A DNA stretch of 64,000 nt from DATLNF01 sp963765815 (GCA_963765815.1 CAVXXT010000008.1:682001-746000); one strand, 5' to 3'; shown: positions 24,930 through 36,640, counted from the first letter of the stretch. Translations and numbers: made by a program. The notes: a model not told the origin generated them from the sequence alone.

Positions 24930-26682
24930 GAGTCTCCGGCGCCACCGCCGGTACGCCGCCCTCGTGGTCGCCCTCGTGCTGCCGCTCGCCGCCTGCGACG
25001 GATTCCCGCGCGACGGCGAGGTGCGCACCGTCCGCGACGTCGGCGCTCCGGAGGACCGCGCCGAGCTCGACCGCGGCCCGCGCAACGGACCCCCGGTCTT
25101 CCGCCGCTTCCCGCCGCCGCCGCCGCAGGCCAGCCCCGAGCAGGTCGTCCGCGGGTTCTTCGACGCGCACGCCGACCTCGAGCCCAACCAGCACGTCGCC
25201 CGGCAGTACCTCGCGCCCGGCGCCGCATGGGACGCGCGGGCCAAGGTCACCGTGTTCACCGGCGAGCGCACCTTCACGATCGTGCCGGTCGACGCCGGGC
25301 GGCAGAGCGCGACGCTGACCGTCACGCCGACCGCGATCGTCAGCCGGACCGGCGAGTTCCGGCCGGTGGCTCCGGCGCAGATCGTCCTGCGGTTCGCGCT
25401 TCGCCTCGTCGACGGCGAGTGGCGACTCGTCGACGTGCCGCCGGGGCTGCTGCTGTCGGAGAGCGGATTGGCCGGCGCGTACCGGCGTACGGTCCGCTAC
25501 TTCCCCGGACCCGAGCGCAAGCGGCTGGTGCCCGACGTCGTCTTCCTGCCCCGCGGCAGCACCTCGGCGGTGACGTCGGCGGCGCAGTCGGTCGTCAACG
25601 GCCCGTCGCCGTGGCTCGCGCCGGCGGTGCACACCGCGGTGCCGGACGACACGCACGTGATCGGCGCTGTGCCGGTGCTCGACGGCACCGCCACCGTCAC
25701 GCTCTCGGCGGAGGCGCAGGCGGTCGAGTCCGACGCGCGGTCGGCGCTCGTCGCGCAGATCGTGTGGACCCTGACCGAGCCGGGTCTGGGCGTGAGCAAT
25801 GTGCGCCTTCGCGTCAACGGGCGGCCGATGGTGCTGCCCGACGGCCGCACCGGCCAGGTGCAGTCGCGCAGCGACTGGGCGGGTTACAACCCGGACCCGA
25901 GCAGTGACAGCACCCGTCTCTACTTCCTCCGCGACGGTCGGCTGCAGACGCTCGAGGACGACCAGACCAGTGAGGTACGCCGCGAACCCGGGCAGCTCCG
26001 TGACATCGCGGTGAGCCGTTCCGCCGCGCTGCTCGCCGCGGTGCGCCGCAACGCCGACGGAACGGAGTCGCTGCTCGTCGGCGCGCTGAGCGGCACGTTG
26101 CCGACGCTGCTCTACGGCGCGCGCATCCTCTCGCCGAGCTGGGACTCCGACGGCGACCGGGTCTGGGCGCTGCAGGACGCTCCCGGTCGGCCCTCGCGGC
26201 GCGTCCTGGTCGCCGTCCCCGCAACGCAGGGTTCCGGAGTGGCCCGCCCGGTCTCCGTCGAGCTGCCGGCCGGCACCACGATCGAGGCCGTGCGGCTGTC
26301 GCCCGAGGGCGCGCGGGCCGCGGTCCTGGTACGCCGTGGCGCGCTCCGCCAGGCCTGGATCGGCCGCGTGGAGCGGCTCGGTGCGGCGACCGCGTTGACG
26401 TCGCTGCAGCCGCTGCGCCCGGGGTCGCGCGACGTCGCCAGCGTGGTGTGGGAGACCGCGAGCCGGCTGCTCGTCGCCGACGAGAACGGCATCGCGCGGG
26501 TCGACGTCGACGGGTTCGACCCGGTCGAGGTCCCGGCCGACGGGCTGCCGGCCCGGCTGGTGCAGCGGGTCTCCGGCGGTCCGGCCGCCGACGTCGTCGC
26601 CGAGATCGACGGGCGGCTGTGGCGGCGCGCGTCCGGATGGCGCGCGATCGGCGCGGGCACCGCCGCGTCGTACGCCGGCTGA
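24922..26682 (+). CDS. lpqB: Lipoprotein LpqB
   Basis: Extracytoplasmic lipoprotein known to interact with the MtrB sensor domain. The 586 residues start at GTG (VPRSLRRHRRY) and carry a lipobox LPLAAC near residue 23. An N-terminal LpqB domain (ASPEQVVRGFFDAHADLEPNQHVARQYLAPGAAWD) is followed by a GerMN-type domain (about 215-310) and a beta-propeller-like C-terminal half (STRLYFLRDGRLQTLEDDQ). The lpqB start overlaps mtrB by eight bases, giving the standard mtrA-mtrB-lpqB operon. Because it modulates MtrB, it links envelope state to MtrA phosphorylation. Confidence 0.95.
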   Translation: MPRSLRRHRRYAALVVALVLPLAACDGFPRDGEVRTVRDVGAPEDRAELDRGPRNGPPVFRRFPPPPPQASPEQVVRGFFDAHADLEPNQHVARQYLAPGAAWDARAKVTVFTGERTFTIVPVDAGRQSATLTVTPTAIVSRTGEFRPVAPAQIVLRFALRLVDGEWRLVDVPPGLLLSESGLAGAYRRTVRYFPGPERKRLVPDVVFLPRGSTSAVTSAAQSVVNGPSPWLAPAVHTAVPDDTHVIGAVPVLDGTATVTLSAEAQAVESDARSALVAQIVWTLTEPGLGVSNVRLRVNGRPMVLPDGRTGQVQSRSDWAGYNPDPSSDSTRLYFLRDGRLQTLEDDQTSEVRREPGQLRDIAVSRSAALLAAVRRNADGTESLLVGALSGTLPTLLYGARILSPSWDSDGDRVWALQDAPGRPSRRVLVAVPATQGSGVARPVSVELPAGTTIEAVRLSPEGARAAVLVRRGALRQAWIGRVERLGAATALTSLQPLRPGSRDVASVVWETASRLLVADENGIARVDVDGFDPVEVPADGLPARLVQRVSGGPAADVVAEIDGRLWRRASGWRAIGAGTAASYAG

Positions 26683-26740
26683 CTCCACAGATCCGCGGCT
26701 GCCTGCACCGGATCCCCGCGCGCCCGGCGACCCTCGATGA

Positions 26741-27421
26741 GTGCTCGACGCGCTGCTGGACCTGCTCTGCCCCCGCGAGTGCGCCGGCTGCGGCGCCCGT
26801 GGCGCCGGCGTCTGCGCGCGGTGCGCCGGCTCGGTGCTCGACCCACGGCCGCGTTGGCGCCGGCCGACGCCGACGCCCACCGGCCTGCCGAGGGTGTCGG
26901 CCGTCGCCGACCACGACGGCGCGGTGCGCCAGCTGCTCATCGCGCACAAGGACCGCGGCCGCCGCGACGTCGGCGTCGTGCTCGGCGCCGCGCTCGCGCG
27001 CGCTGCGGCACCCGTCGCGGGCGGGCGGCCGGTCCTGCTGGTGCCGGTGCCGTCGTCGCCGGCCGCGGTGCGCCGGCGCGGCTACGACCACGCACTCGCC
27101 CTGGCGAGGGCGGCCGTGGCTCACCTCCCGCCCGGCACGGCCGCGATCGCCGGGCTCGAGCGGGTGCGTCGGACGGTGGACCAGGCCGGCCTCGGCGCCG
27201 GCGCCCGCGCCGCCAACCTGGCCGGGGCCGTCGGCGTACGGCGGCAGTCGCTGGAGCGGTTGCGGGCGCTGCCGGTCGTCGTGGTCGACGACCTGATGAC
27301 CACGGGCGCCACCCTCGCGGAGGCGTCCCGAGCGCTGCGCGCGAGCGGGATCGAGCCGCTCGGCGCAGCGGTGGTCGCGGGCCGGGTGAAACGCCTCACA
27401 CGTCCCGGCGCAACGGGATAG
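26741..27421 (+). CDS. ComF family protein (phosphoribosyltransferase-like)
   Basis: A 226-residue protein named after the Bacillus competence factor. The N-terminal zinc-binding cysteines (CPRECAGCGARGAGVCARC, about residues 10-28) and the C-terminal PRPP-binding motif VVVVDDLMTTGATL near 183 are both present, as is RRGYDHALALAR in the middle. Its role in non-competent actinobacteria is unknown. It starts at a GTG about 60 bases after lpqB, in the same order as in Mycobacterium (lpqB, comF, hpf, secA). Confidence 0.92.
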   Translation: MLDALLDLLCPRECAGCGARGAGVCARCAGSVLDPRPRWRRPTPTPTGLPRVSAVADHDGAVRQLLIAHKDRGRRDVGVVLGAALARAAAPVAGGRPVLLVPVPSSPAAVRRRGYDHALALARAAVAHLPPGTAAIAGLERVRRTVDQAGLGAGARAANLAGAVGVRRQSLERLRALPVVVVDDLMTTGATLAEASRALRASGIEPLGAAVVAGRVKRLTRPGATG

Positions 27422-27428
27422 CGTTGCG
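27409..27428 (+). terminator. Hairpin spanning the comF stop codon
   Basis: CGCAAC (27409-27414) and GTTGCG (27423-27428) form a six-base stem around the TAG of comF. It is short, GC-rich and without a U-run, so it could be a weak terminator or the first stem of the structured leader that follows. Confidence 0.35.
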
Positions 27429-27430
27429 TC

Positions 27431-27660
27431 CCGGACGTCCGTCCGGGTCCGTGGTTGCGCCGATCCGTCAGGGGAGGCAAGCCGATGCCAGCCGCAGGCG
27501 AAACGGCCCACGTAAGGCGACTCTTCGTCGTCCGATCATGGTGCGGCTTAGAAGTAAGCCCTGCCCCGCCGGTGGTCCCTATGGCCGCCGTACCGGGAGT
27601 AGGCCAGTAGTGACGCCCTGCGTCGCGAGCGCCTCAGCAGGCGGATGTGGGGTCAAAGAC
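27431..27660 (+). ncRNA. Structured leader upstream of hpf, candidate raiA-motif RNA
   Basis: The 325 bases between comF and hpf have no convincing ORF but many perfect hairpins: CCGGAC/GTCCGG at 27431-27446, GGCGAC/GTCGTC at 27516-27532 around a TCTTC loop, and GGCTTA/TAAGCC at 27545-27560 around GAAG. Purine-rich single-strand-like patches (GGGGAGGCAAG, GGCGAAACGG) lie between them. Known: a large structured RNA named raiA occurs in Firmicutes and Actinobacteria, often upstream of raiA/hpf genes. Inference: this is such an RNA. I cannot align it to the consensus here, so boundaries are approximate. The remaining part to 27746 holds the hpf ribosome-binding site (GAGGA at 27736-27740). Confidence 0.45.
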
Positions 27661-27746
27661 CAGGTCGGCCGGGCGGACGTCCTCGCCGACATCGTGCGGA
27701 ACGGTGACGGCTCGCGCGCCCAGCGCGCGACCGGCGAGGAGCGCTT

Positions 27747-28352
27747 ATGGACATCGTGGTCAAGGGTCGCAACACCGACGTCAGCAAGAGCTTCAAGGAG
27801 CACGTCACCGACAAGCTGCTGAAGGTGGAGCGGCTCGACCACCGGATCATCCGCCTCGAGGTCGAGGTGACCGAGGAGCAGAACCCGCGACTGGCCGGGA
27901 TGCGCGAGCGGGTTGAGGTGACCTGCATCAGCAAGGGCCCGATCGTCCGCGCCGAGGCCAGCGCCGCCGACCAGCTGGCCGCGCTCGACCTCGTCGTGGA
28001 CAAGCTCGAGGCCCGGCTGCGGCGTGCGGCGGACAAGCGACGGGTGCATCACGGGACGCGATCGCCCGAATCGCTACACTCGACGATGGCGGCGAACGGC
28101 GTTCGGTCCACGGATCCGGCGCCTGACGACGCTGCTGAGGTCGACGACGAAGCCGTCGGGGTGGTGGTACGGGAGAAGAAGGTCGAGGCGGGTCCGATGA
28201 CCCTGGAGGACGCGCTCTTCCAGATGGAGCTGGTCGGCCACGACTTCTTCCTCTACCCGGACGCCGACACCGGCACGGCCAGCGTCGTCTACAAGCGGCA
28301 CGGGTACGACTACGGCGTCATCAGGCTCGGCGTCAGCACGGCGGACGGGTAA
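27747..28352 (+). CDS. hpf: Ribosome hibernation-promoting factor, long form
   Basis: Binds the 30S decoding centre in stationary phase and dimerises ribosomes into inactive 100S particles. The N-terminal HPF/YfiA domain is residues 1-100 (MDIVVKGRNTDVSKSFKEHVTDKLLKVERLD), a variable linker runs from about 105 to 140, and the C-terminal dimerisation domain (MTLEDALFQMELVGHDFFLYPDADTGTASVVYKRHGYDYGVI) fills 148-195. The 201-residue length is that of long HPF. The ATG follows GAGGA with a six-base gap. It sits downstream of the structured leader and upstream of a response regulator and secA. Confidence 0.95.
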   Translation: MDIVVKGRNTDVSKSFKEHVTDKLLKVERLDHRIIRLEVEVTEEQNPRLAGMRERVEVTCISKGPIVRAEASAADQLAALDLVVDKLEARLRRAADKRRVHHGTRSPESLHSTMAANGVRSTDPAPDDAAEVDDEAVGVVVREKKVEAGPMTLEDALFQMELVGHDFFLYPDADTGTASVVYKRHGYDYGVIRLGVSTADG

Positions 28353-28391
28353 CCGGCGCGACCGGCAGGCACGACAGACAAGGGAGCGTCA

Positions 28392-29106
28392 GTGACGGTG
28401 GACAGCGACAGCGGCGAGGAGGTCGGCCGCCCCACCAGCAGTGCCGACCCCATCCGGGTCCTGGTCGTCGACGACCACGCGCTGTTCCGTCGCGGGCTGC
28501 AGATGGTCCTCGAGCAGGAGGACGACATCGACGTCGTCGGCGAGGCCGGCGACGGTGCCGAGGCGGTCGAGAAGTCCGCCGACACGATGCCCGACATCGT
28601 GCTGATGGACGTCCGGATGCCCAAGCGCGGCGGCATCGACGCCTGCACCGCCATCAAGGACGCCGTCCCGTCGGCCAAGATCATCATGCTGACCATCAGC
28701 GACGAGGAGGCCGACCTCTACGACGCCATCAAGGCCGGCGCCATCGGGCTACCTGCTCAAGGAGATCTCCATCGAGGAGGTCGCCGCAGCCATCCGCGCC
28801 GTCCACGAGGGCCAGTCGCTGATCTCGCCGTCGATGGCGTCGAAGCTGCTCACCGAGTTCGCGACGATGATCAAGAAGACGGACGAGCGCCAGCAGGTGC
28901 CCACCCCGCGGCTCACCGACCGCGAGATGGAGGTCCTGCGCCTCGTCGCCAAGGGGATGAACAACCGCGACATCGCCAAGCAGCTGTTCATCAGCGAGAA
29001 CACCGTCAAGAACCACATCCGCAACATCCTGGAGAAGCTCCAGCTCCACTCCCGGATGGAGGCGGTCGTGTACGCCGTACGCGAGAAGCTCCTCGAGATC
29101 ACCTAA
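28392..29106 (+). pseudogene. LuxR/NarL-type response regulator, split by a one-base insertion
   Basis: A DNA-binding response regulator that would be about 238 residues. The receiver domain (IRVLVVDDHALFRRGLQMVLE; phospho-acceptor Asp in LMDVRMPKRGG) runs in one frame to AGAIG. After one extra G in the GGG at 28746-28748 the frame moves to GYLLKEISIEEVAAAIRAVHEGQSLISP and a complete LuxR helix-turn-helix (LTDREMEVLRLVAKGMNNRDIAKQLFISENTVKNHI). Removing one G restores an intact protein, so a sequencing error is as likely as a real mutation. It starts at GTG with GGAG six bases upstream. No histidine kinase gene is adjacent. Confidence 0.9.
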
Positions 29107-29113
29107 CCCCTCC

Positions 29114-29209
29114 AATTTGCCCGGTCAACCGGCGAGTCAGACCCCTTGGACGCCCTCGCGGGGTCGAATTGGCCGGTCAAGGCGCGCCTCGAGCCCGCTC
29201 ACCTACGAT
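29114..29209 (+). promoter_or_regulatory. Spacer before secA: direct repeat, hairpin and possible -10 box
   Basis: AATTTGCCCGGTCAA (29114-29128) is nearly repeated as AATTGGCCGGTCAA (29167-29180). Between them GACCCC (29140-29145) pairs with GGGGTC (29160-29165), possibly terminating the upstream transcript. TACGAT at 29204-29209 is a good -10 match for a secA promoter. A clear AGGAGA ribosome-binding site lies just before the GTG start. Confidence 0.4.
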
Positions 29210-29263
29210 GTGCTCACACGTGCGCGCGCTGCGCCGTGCTGACTGCCCAGGAGAGATCTCACC

Positions 29264-32400
<3,137 letters not shown>

Positions 32401-32404
<4 letters not shown>

Positions 32405-33771
32405 GGACGGCCTCGCGACGCGGCCCACTTCGCGTCGTCCCAGCCCTTGTCGGTCAGGGCGGCCGCGGCGTCGCGGGCCATCGCGAGTGCTTCGTGCGTG
32501 TCGTGCGCGACCAGCCCCAGCCGGCTGAACGACGTCACGCGCGGCACCGTCGCGGCCCACACCTCGAGCCGGTTGAAGCCCAGCGCGTAGCCGCGCAGCG
32601 GCACCGGGTAGGCCCGGGGGATCCGGCGTACGACGGCACCGTCGACGGACAGTGCCGGCAATCCGTGGCGCACCACGGTGTCCACGACGACCCCGGCCAG
32701 CTCGCCGTCCGTCGCGGTCCAGCACTCGTCGCCGACGTCGCACGGGATCTCCGCGCAGACGACGGACCGGTCGGCCGGGTCGTCGTCGGAGTCGCGGTAG
32801 TTGGCCGGCTCGCTCAGCCGGCTGACCGGTGTGTCCAGCGACGGCAGGTAGTGCGCGTCGTGGTCGGTCCACCGCCCTCCGTGATGCACGAGGTACACCA
32901 GGACCAGCGCGCGGTAGCGGCGCTTGGCCGCGTCGGAGATCAGCCGCGGTGACGGCGTCGGCCGGATCAGCGCCGGCAGCGCGGTGAGCGGCAGGGTCGA
33001 GAACACCCGGCCCGCGACGTACGTCGTGCCGTCGGATGTCATGACGACCGGTCGGATGCCCTCGCGTGCCTCGATCGCGACCACCTCGGCGCCGGTCAGC
33101 ACGGTCGCGCCCTCGGCGACGGCGGCCGCGCCGAGCGCCTCGGCGAGCTGGCCGAATCCCCTCCGCGGGTAGAAGTAGGTCTCCGCGTCGTCGTCCGCAC
33201 GACCGGTCACGCCCCACCGGCTCGGAGCGGGTCCGGCCCCGATCAGCCGGTGCGCCTGGTCGACGTCGATCGCGGTGCCGTCGACTCCCCAGCGCTTGCG
33301 AGCGACCGGGCCGTGCAGCGCGTCGTACAGCGCGTCGCCGACGGCCGAGGTCAGCGCGGCGCCGTGCGAGCTTCGCCGCCGCCGCCGGAACCGCGCGGCT
33401 GCCGCCTCGCGGGCCATCCGCACCCGCACCGCGCGCGGCGCGGCACGGGCGATGTCGCGGGTGCTGACCGGCAGGTCGAACCACGTGTCATGCAGCCGCA
33501 GCCGGCCGCTGCGCCGGCGCTCCTGCAGGTCGTCGCCGAGCAGCCCGCGAACCTCGTCGAGCAGGTCGGGCGCGATGTCGTGGTGCAGCCGCTGGCTGCC
33601 GTGGTCGACCCGCACGCCGGCCAACTCGAAGCTCGCCGACGTCCCACCCAACGTCTCCTCGCGCTCGAGCAGGACGACGGTGCGCCCGGTTGCCGCGACC
33701 CGGCGCGCCGCGGCCAGCCCGGCCACGCCGCCGCCGAGGACGACGACGTCGGTCGGCACCGGGGCGGGCAT
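32401..33771 (-). CDS. FAD-dependent oxidoreductase (protoporphyrinogen oxidase-like)
   Basis: A 456-residue flavoprotein. The N-terminal dinucleotide-binding fold is explicit (VVVLGGGVAGLAAARR near residue 9, then VVLLEREETLGGTSASFE). FGQLAEALGAAAVAEGATVLTGAEVVAIEA near 230-260 is typical of amine oxidase / protoporphyrinogen oxidase / UDP-galactopyranose mutase-like proteins that act on polyprenoid or sugar substrates. The exact substrate is unknown. It converges on secA with a four-base overlap of ends, leaving no room for a terminator, and is divergent from the small cupin gene. Confidence 0.85.
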
Positions 33772-33814
33772 GGCGGAGACGGTACGCGGCGTTCCGATGC
33801 GGCATCATCGCCGC

Positions 33815-34162
33815 GTGACCGATGACGAGAGCGTGCGCCCGTGGGGAACCTATGAGGTCCTCGGCGATGACACCGACTTCAAGGTGAAGACCATCACCGT
33901 GAAGCCGGGCAAGCGGATCAGCTACCAGACGCACGCCCGCCGGTCCGAGCACTGGTTCGTCGTACGCGGTGAGGGTCACGTCACCCTCGACGGCGAGGAG
34001 GTCCCGGTACGCCGGGGCGTCGCGGTCGACATTCCGGTCACCACGCCGCACCGGGTCACCAACACCGGCGACGTGGACCTGGTCTTCGTCGAGGTGCAGC
34101 ACGGCGACTACTTCGGCGAGGACGACATCGTCCGCCTCGACGACGACTTCGGCCGCGCCTAG
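33815..34162 (+). CDS. Small cupin, mannose-6-phosphate isomerase type II-like
   Basis: A 115-residue single cupin. The opening RPWGTYEVL and the core ITVKPGKRISYQTHARRSEHWFVVRGEGHVTLDGEEV match the C-terminal cupin of mannose-1-phosphate guanylyltransferase/phosphomannose isomerase. The metal ligands would be H, H and E in QTHARRSEHW, with a later H in TTPHRVTN. The nucleotidyltransferase half is missing, so this stand-alone isomerase-like cupin may act in mannose metabolism or in another sugar isomerisation. I prefer the GTG at 33815 because CATCAT lies as a weak -10 element upstream; an ATG 18 bases earlier is also in frame. Confidence 0.85.
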   Translation: MTDDESVRPWGTYEVLGDDTDFKVKTITVKPGKRISYQTHARRSEHWFVVRGEGHVTLDGEEVPVRRGVAVDIPVTTPHRVTNTGDVDLVFVEVQHGDYFGEDDIVRLDDDFGRA

Positions 34163-34235
34163 TCCACGAACTGTGCGGCGCTGCCGAGGGTAGCCGTGCT
34201 CAGCGCGTCGCACAGTTCGCGAGGGGTGGCGGGGC

Positions 34236-34853
34236 TCAGCCGAGCTGGAGAGCGGTCAGCTGCCAGCGGCCGTCCATGCCCTCCAGGCGCAGCGCCATCG
34301 CGACGGTGCGCGCGCCCTGGGCGACGATCGCGGTCACCTCGGCCACGCCGGGCACCGGCTCGCACAGCAGCAGCCGGCGCAGGCTGCCGGCCCAGGGCCG
34401 TGCGGTCCTCGGGCTGACCAGCACCTCGAGCTCGTCGTACACCTCGGGGGTGGAGCAGCGGGCCAGCTGGCGGATCGAGCGATCGCCGGCCAGCACCTCG
34501 AGGATCGCGCGGACCATCGTGGCCGCATGTGGCATCGGCGGCGGCAGGCTCGGCCGCGGGGTGCGGACCGGGTCGAACGTCACGCTGTCGTCCGGGCTCG
34601 GCTCCGCTGCCGGCGTCTCGGTCACCGGGTCGTCGGCGTCCTCCCACAGCCGTGCCTGCGCGGGCGACGGCGTCGCGATGACGGGGACGAGGTGCAGGGG
34701 CGGCGCGTACGACGCCGGCAGCGCCAGCGCGAGCGAGCCGTCGATCGTCGGCCGCAGCCACGGGTCGTCGTCGATGTAGGGACCCTCGGTGTCGATCGAC
34801 GGCCGGCGCGTCACGTGCAGCCGGATCACGTCAGCGTGCGGCGTCGCGGTCAT
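34236..34853 (-). CDS. Rv3235-like (DUF6459) family protein
   Basis: A 205-residue protein. The N-terminal 100 residues are low-complexity and Pro-rich. The C-terminal domain (MVRAILEVLAGDRSIRQLARCSTPEVYDELEVLV, then GVAEVTAIVAQGARTVAMALRLEGMDGRWQLTALQLG) matches actinobacterial Rv3235-like proteins, which sit near secA1 in Mycobacterium as well. The C-terminal strand order is reminiscent of a small NTF2-like or SH3-like fold, but no function is known. The ATG overlaps the stop of the LysM-protein gene (ATGA), so the two are co-translated. Confidence 0.82.
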   Translation of the reverse strand: MTATPHADVIRLHVTRRPSIDTEGPYIDDDPWLRPTIDGSLALALPASYAPPLHLVPVIATPSPAQARLWEDADDPVTETPAAEPSPDDSVTFDPVRTPRPSLPPPMPHAATMVRAILEVLAGDRSIRQLARCSTPEVYDELEVLVSPRTARPWAGSLRRLLLCEPVPGVAEVTAIVAQGARTVAMALRLEGMDGRWQLTALQLG

Positions 34854-35731
34854 GAGGGTCCTCCTGCGTCCCGGGCGGTCGGGGTGCCGGCGTCCGGCGG
34901 CGGCACCAGCCGCTGGCCCGGGTGGATCAGGTCGGGTTCGGCGCCGACGACGTCGCGGTTGGCGGCGTACCAGCGACGCCACGAGCGATCGACGTCGGCG
35001 TCGGTGGGGGAGTCGCCGAGGTAGTCGGCGGCGATGTCCCACAAGCAGTCGCCCGGCGCGACGACGACGACCGGTGCCGGGGCAGTTGGCGCGGCCGTCA
35101 GGTCCACCGGCGTCTCGAGCGGCGGTACGACGATCGTCGTCGGGCTCGGTGACGGAGTCGGCGTGGGGTACGGCACGGGGGTGGCCGCGGGTGTGGTCGC
35201 GCTGCCCGGCGCGCTGCCCGTCGTGGCTGCGCTCGGCACCGCCGCGACGGGTCGCTCGAGCGGTCCCACTCCGGCGGCGGTCGGGACCGGCACCGCGGAC
35301 CGGCTCGGCGACTGCGCCGCCGCCGCGACCGCGGGCCCGCCGACCGAGCCGGCGACCAGGGCGACGCCCAGCGCCGCCTCGAGGACCCGCCGGATCGCGG
35401 CGGGCAGCAGCGCGGCGGCGACCCGGTCGGCGACCCGGCCGGCGATGCCGGGCGCTCGGGCGGCGACGACGAGCCCGAGGCCGACCGTGAGCCACAGCAG
35501 GCAGGCCCACGCGCCGAGCCCGGCGGCCTGGGCGAGGGCGCCGTCGACGCCGGCGGACGAGGCCCACGAGGCGGGGTCGGCCATGGCCGCGAGATCGCCG
35601 CGGGACGGACCGAGCGCGCGCAGGGCAGCGGCAGCGGCGACCACCACCAGCCCGGTCACCGCGACCCGGCTCGCCTCCGCAGGGGGCCGCGCCGACGGCG
35701 CGGCGGGGGCGATCTCGAGTCGCGGGAGCAT
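34850..35731 (-). CDS. LysM domain membrane protein
   Basis: A 293-residue protein with several N-terminal hydrophobic segments (ASRVAVTGLVVVAAAAALRAL near 20, then a second and third helix around 65-90 and 115-135). A long Pro/Thr-rich linker (VPYPTPTPSPSPTTIVVPP) leads to a C-terminal LysM module (GDCLWDIAADYLGDSPTDADVDRSWRRWYAANRDVVGAEPDLIHPGQRLVPP, about 228-280). LysM binds peptidoglycan N-acetylglucosamine, so this is a membrane-anchored wall protein. It pairs with the Rv3235-like protein downstream. The promoter is in an unusually AT-rich spacer shared with the next + strand gene. Confidence 0.88.
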   Translation of the reverse strand: MLPRLEIAPAAPSARPPAEASRVAVTGLVVVAAAAALRALGPSRGDLAAMADPASWASSAGVDGALAQAAGLGAWACLLWLTVGLGLVVAARAPGIAGRVADRVAAALLPAAIRRVLEAALGVALVAGSVGGPAVAAAAQSPSRSAVPVPTAAGVGPLERPVAAVPSAATTGSAPGSATTPAATPVPYPTPTPSPSPTTIVVPPLETPVDLTAAPTAPAPVVVVAPGDCLWDIAADYLGDSPTDADVDRSWRRWYAANRDVVGAEPDLIHPGQRLVPPPDAGTPTARDAGGPS

Positions 35732-35739
35732 CGACGTAC

Positions 35740-35820
35740 CTCTCGTTTGATGCAGTTTGCTTCTTATTACTCTCGATTACTGCCCGTCAACCCTCCGTGT
35801 GGACATTGACGGGAGGGGTC
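35740..35820. promoter_or_regulatory. AT-rich divergent promoter region with an inverted repeat
   Basis: The spacer between the LysM gene and the 35844 gene is markedly AT-rich for this genome (GTTTGATGCAGTTTGCTTC, TTATTACTCTCGATTACT), as expected for a promoter. CCCGTCAA (35783-35790) and TTGACGGG (35806-35813) form a perfect eight-base inverted repeat; TTGACG there could also serve as a -35 box of the rightward gene. CCCTCC/GGAGGG inside offers a competing pairing. Confidence 0.5.
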
Positions 35821-35843
35821 GGCGACGCGCAGATTCGCTCGCC

Positions 35844-36413
35844 GTGGAGCCCGCCGACGCCCGCCGCTGGGCCGCGCTGTTCGCCGACCTCGACGCGCAG
35901 TACGACGGCGTGGCCGCCGCCGAGCTCGGCGGCGAGGTCCGCGACCGGGCGCGCGGTGAGTCGGCCCGGCTGGCGCTCGTCGACCGGCTCCGCGCCGCCG
36001 AGGGCGCGGCGCTGACGGTCGAGGTCAGAGGAGTCGCCGCGGCGCTGCGCGGGACGGTGCAGGACGTGGGCCCGGACTGGCTGCTCCTCGACGACGGCCG
36101 CGACGTACTCATCCCGCTCGACGCGGTGCTGTCCGTGTCCGGGCTCGGTCCGTGGGCGGTCGACGGCACGACGGTCGGCGCCGTCGCGTCGCGACTGGGA
36201 CTGCGCCATGCGCTGCGAGAGCTGTCCCGTCGGCGGGTCGCCGTGACGCTGACGCTGGTCGACGGGCGGACGGCGCACGGCACCCTGGACCGGGTCGGCG
36301 CCGACTTCGTCGAGCTGGCCGAGCATCCTGCGGGGGAGCCGCGGCGGGCCCGCGCCGTGCGCGCGGTGCGGGCCGTCCCGTTCGGCGCCCTCGGCTACGT
36401 CCGCTCGGCCTGA
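35844..36413 (+). CDS. Hypothetical protein with two beta-rich repeats
   Basis: A 189-residue protein from GTG (VEPADARRWAALFADLDAQ). The N-terminal third is helical (AELGGEVRDRARGESARLALVDRLRA). Two beta-rich blocks follow, LTVEVRGVAAALRGTVQDVGPDWLLLDDG and VAVTLTLVDGRTAHGTLDRVGADFVELAEH, that resemble each other and recall Sm/LSm-like or SH3-like folds. I do not recognise a named family, and no signal peptide or enzyme motif is visible. The first 29 codons of the longer reading frame lie within the AT-rich region and are unlikely to be used. The end overlaps the convergent BldC-like gene by 19 bases. Confidence 0.65.
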   Translation: MEPADARRWAALFADLDAQYDGVAAAELGGEVRDRARGESARLALVDRLRAAEGAALTVEVRGVAAALRGTVQDVGPDWLLLDDGRDVLIPLDAVLSVSGLGPWAVDGTTVGAVASRLGLRHALRELSRRRVAVTLTLVDGRTAHGTLDRVGADFVELAEHPAGEPRRARAVRAVRAVPFGALGYVRSA

Positions 36414-36640
36414 ACCTCGTCGTCGACCGGCGCGGGTCGCAGCTCGGACTCGAGGTAGGTCTTCGTCTCCTCGTACGCGCTGGCGATGTAGGCCTCGAGC
36501 TCGACGTCCTCGACGCGCCACTGCCCGCGCCCGCCGACCCGGATCGCCTTCAGCTTGCCGCTGTGCACGATCGCGTAGGTCTGCGACATCGAGATGTTGA
36601 GCACCTCGGCGACGTCGGTCAGCGTCAGGAAGCGGGGCAT
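36395..36640 (-). CDS. Small helix-turn-helix protein (BldC/excisionase-like)
   Basis: An 81-residue DNA-binding protein. Residues 3-55 form a winged helix of the MerR/excisionase family: FLTLTDVAEVLNISMSQTYAIVHSGKLKAIRVGGRGQWRVEDVELEAYI. The QTYAIVHSGKL recognition helix and the GRGQWRV wing are typical of BldC, a developmental regulator in actinobacteria, and of phage excisionase. No phage context is present, so the BldC-like role is more likely. A short acidic tail follows. The tail-to-tail overlap with the preceding gene is 19 bases. Confidence 0.82.
   Translation of the reverse strand: MPRFLTLTDVAEVLNISMSQTYAIVHSGKLKAIRVGGRGQWRVEDVELEAYIASAYEETKTYLESELRPAPVDDEVQAERT

Noticed and set aside
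36395..36640. Phage excisionase and integrated element
   Set aside because: No integrase, attachment repeats or phage genes nearby; BldC-like identity fits better.
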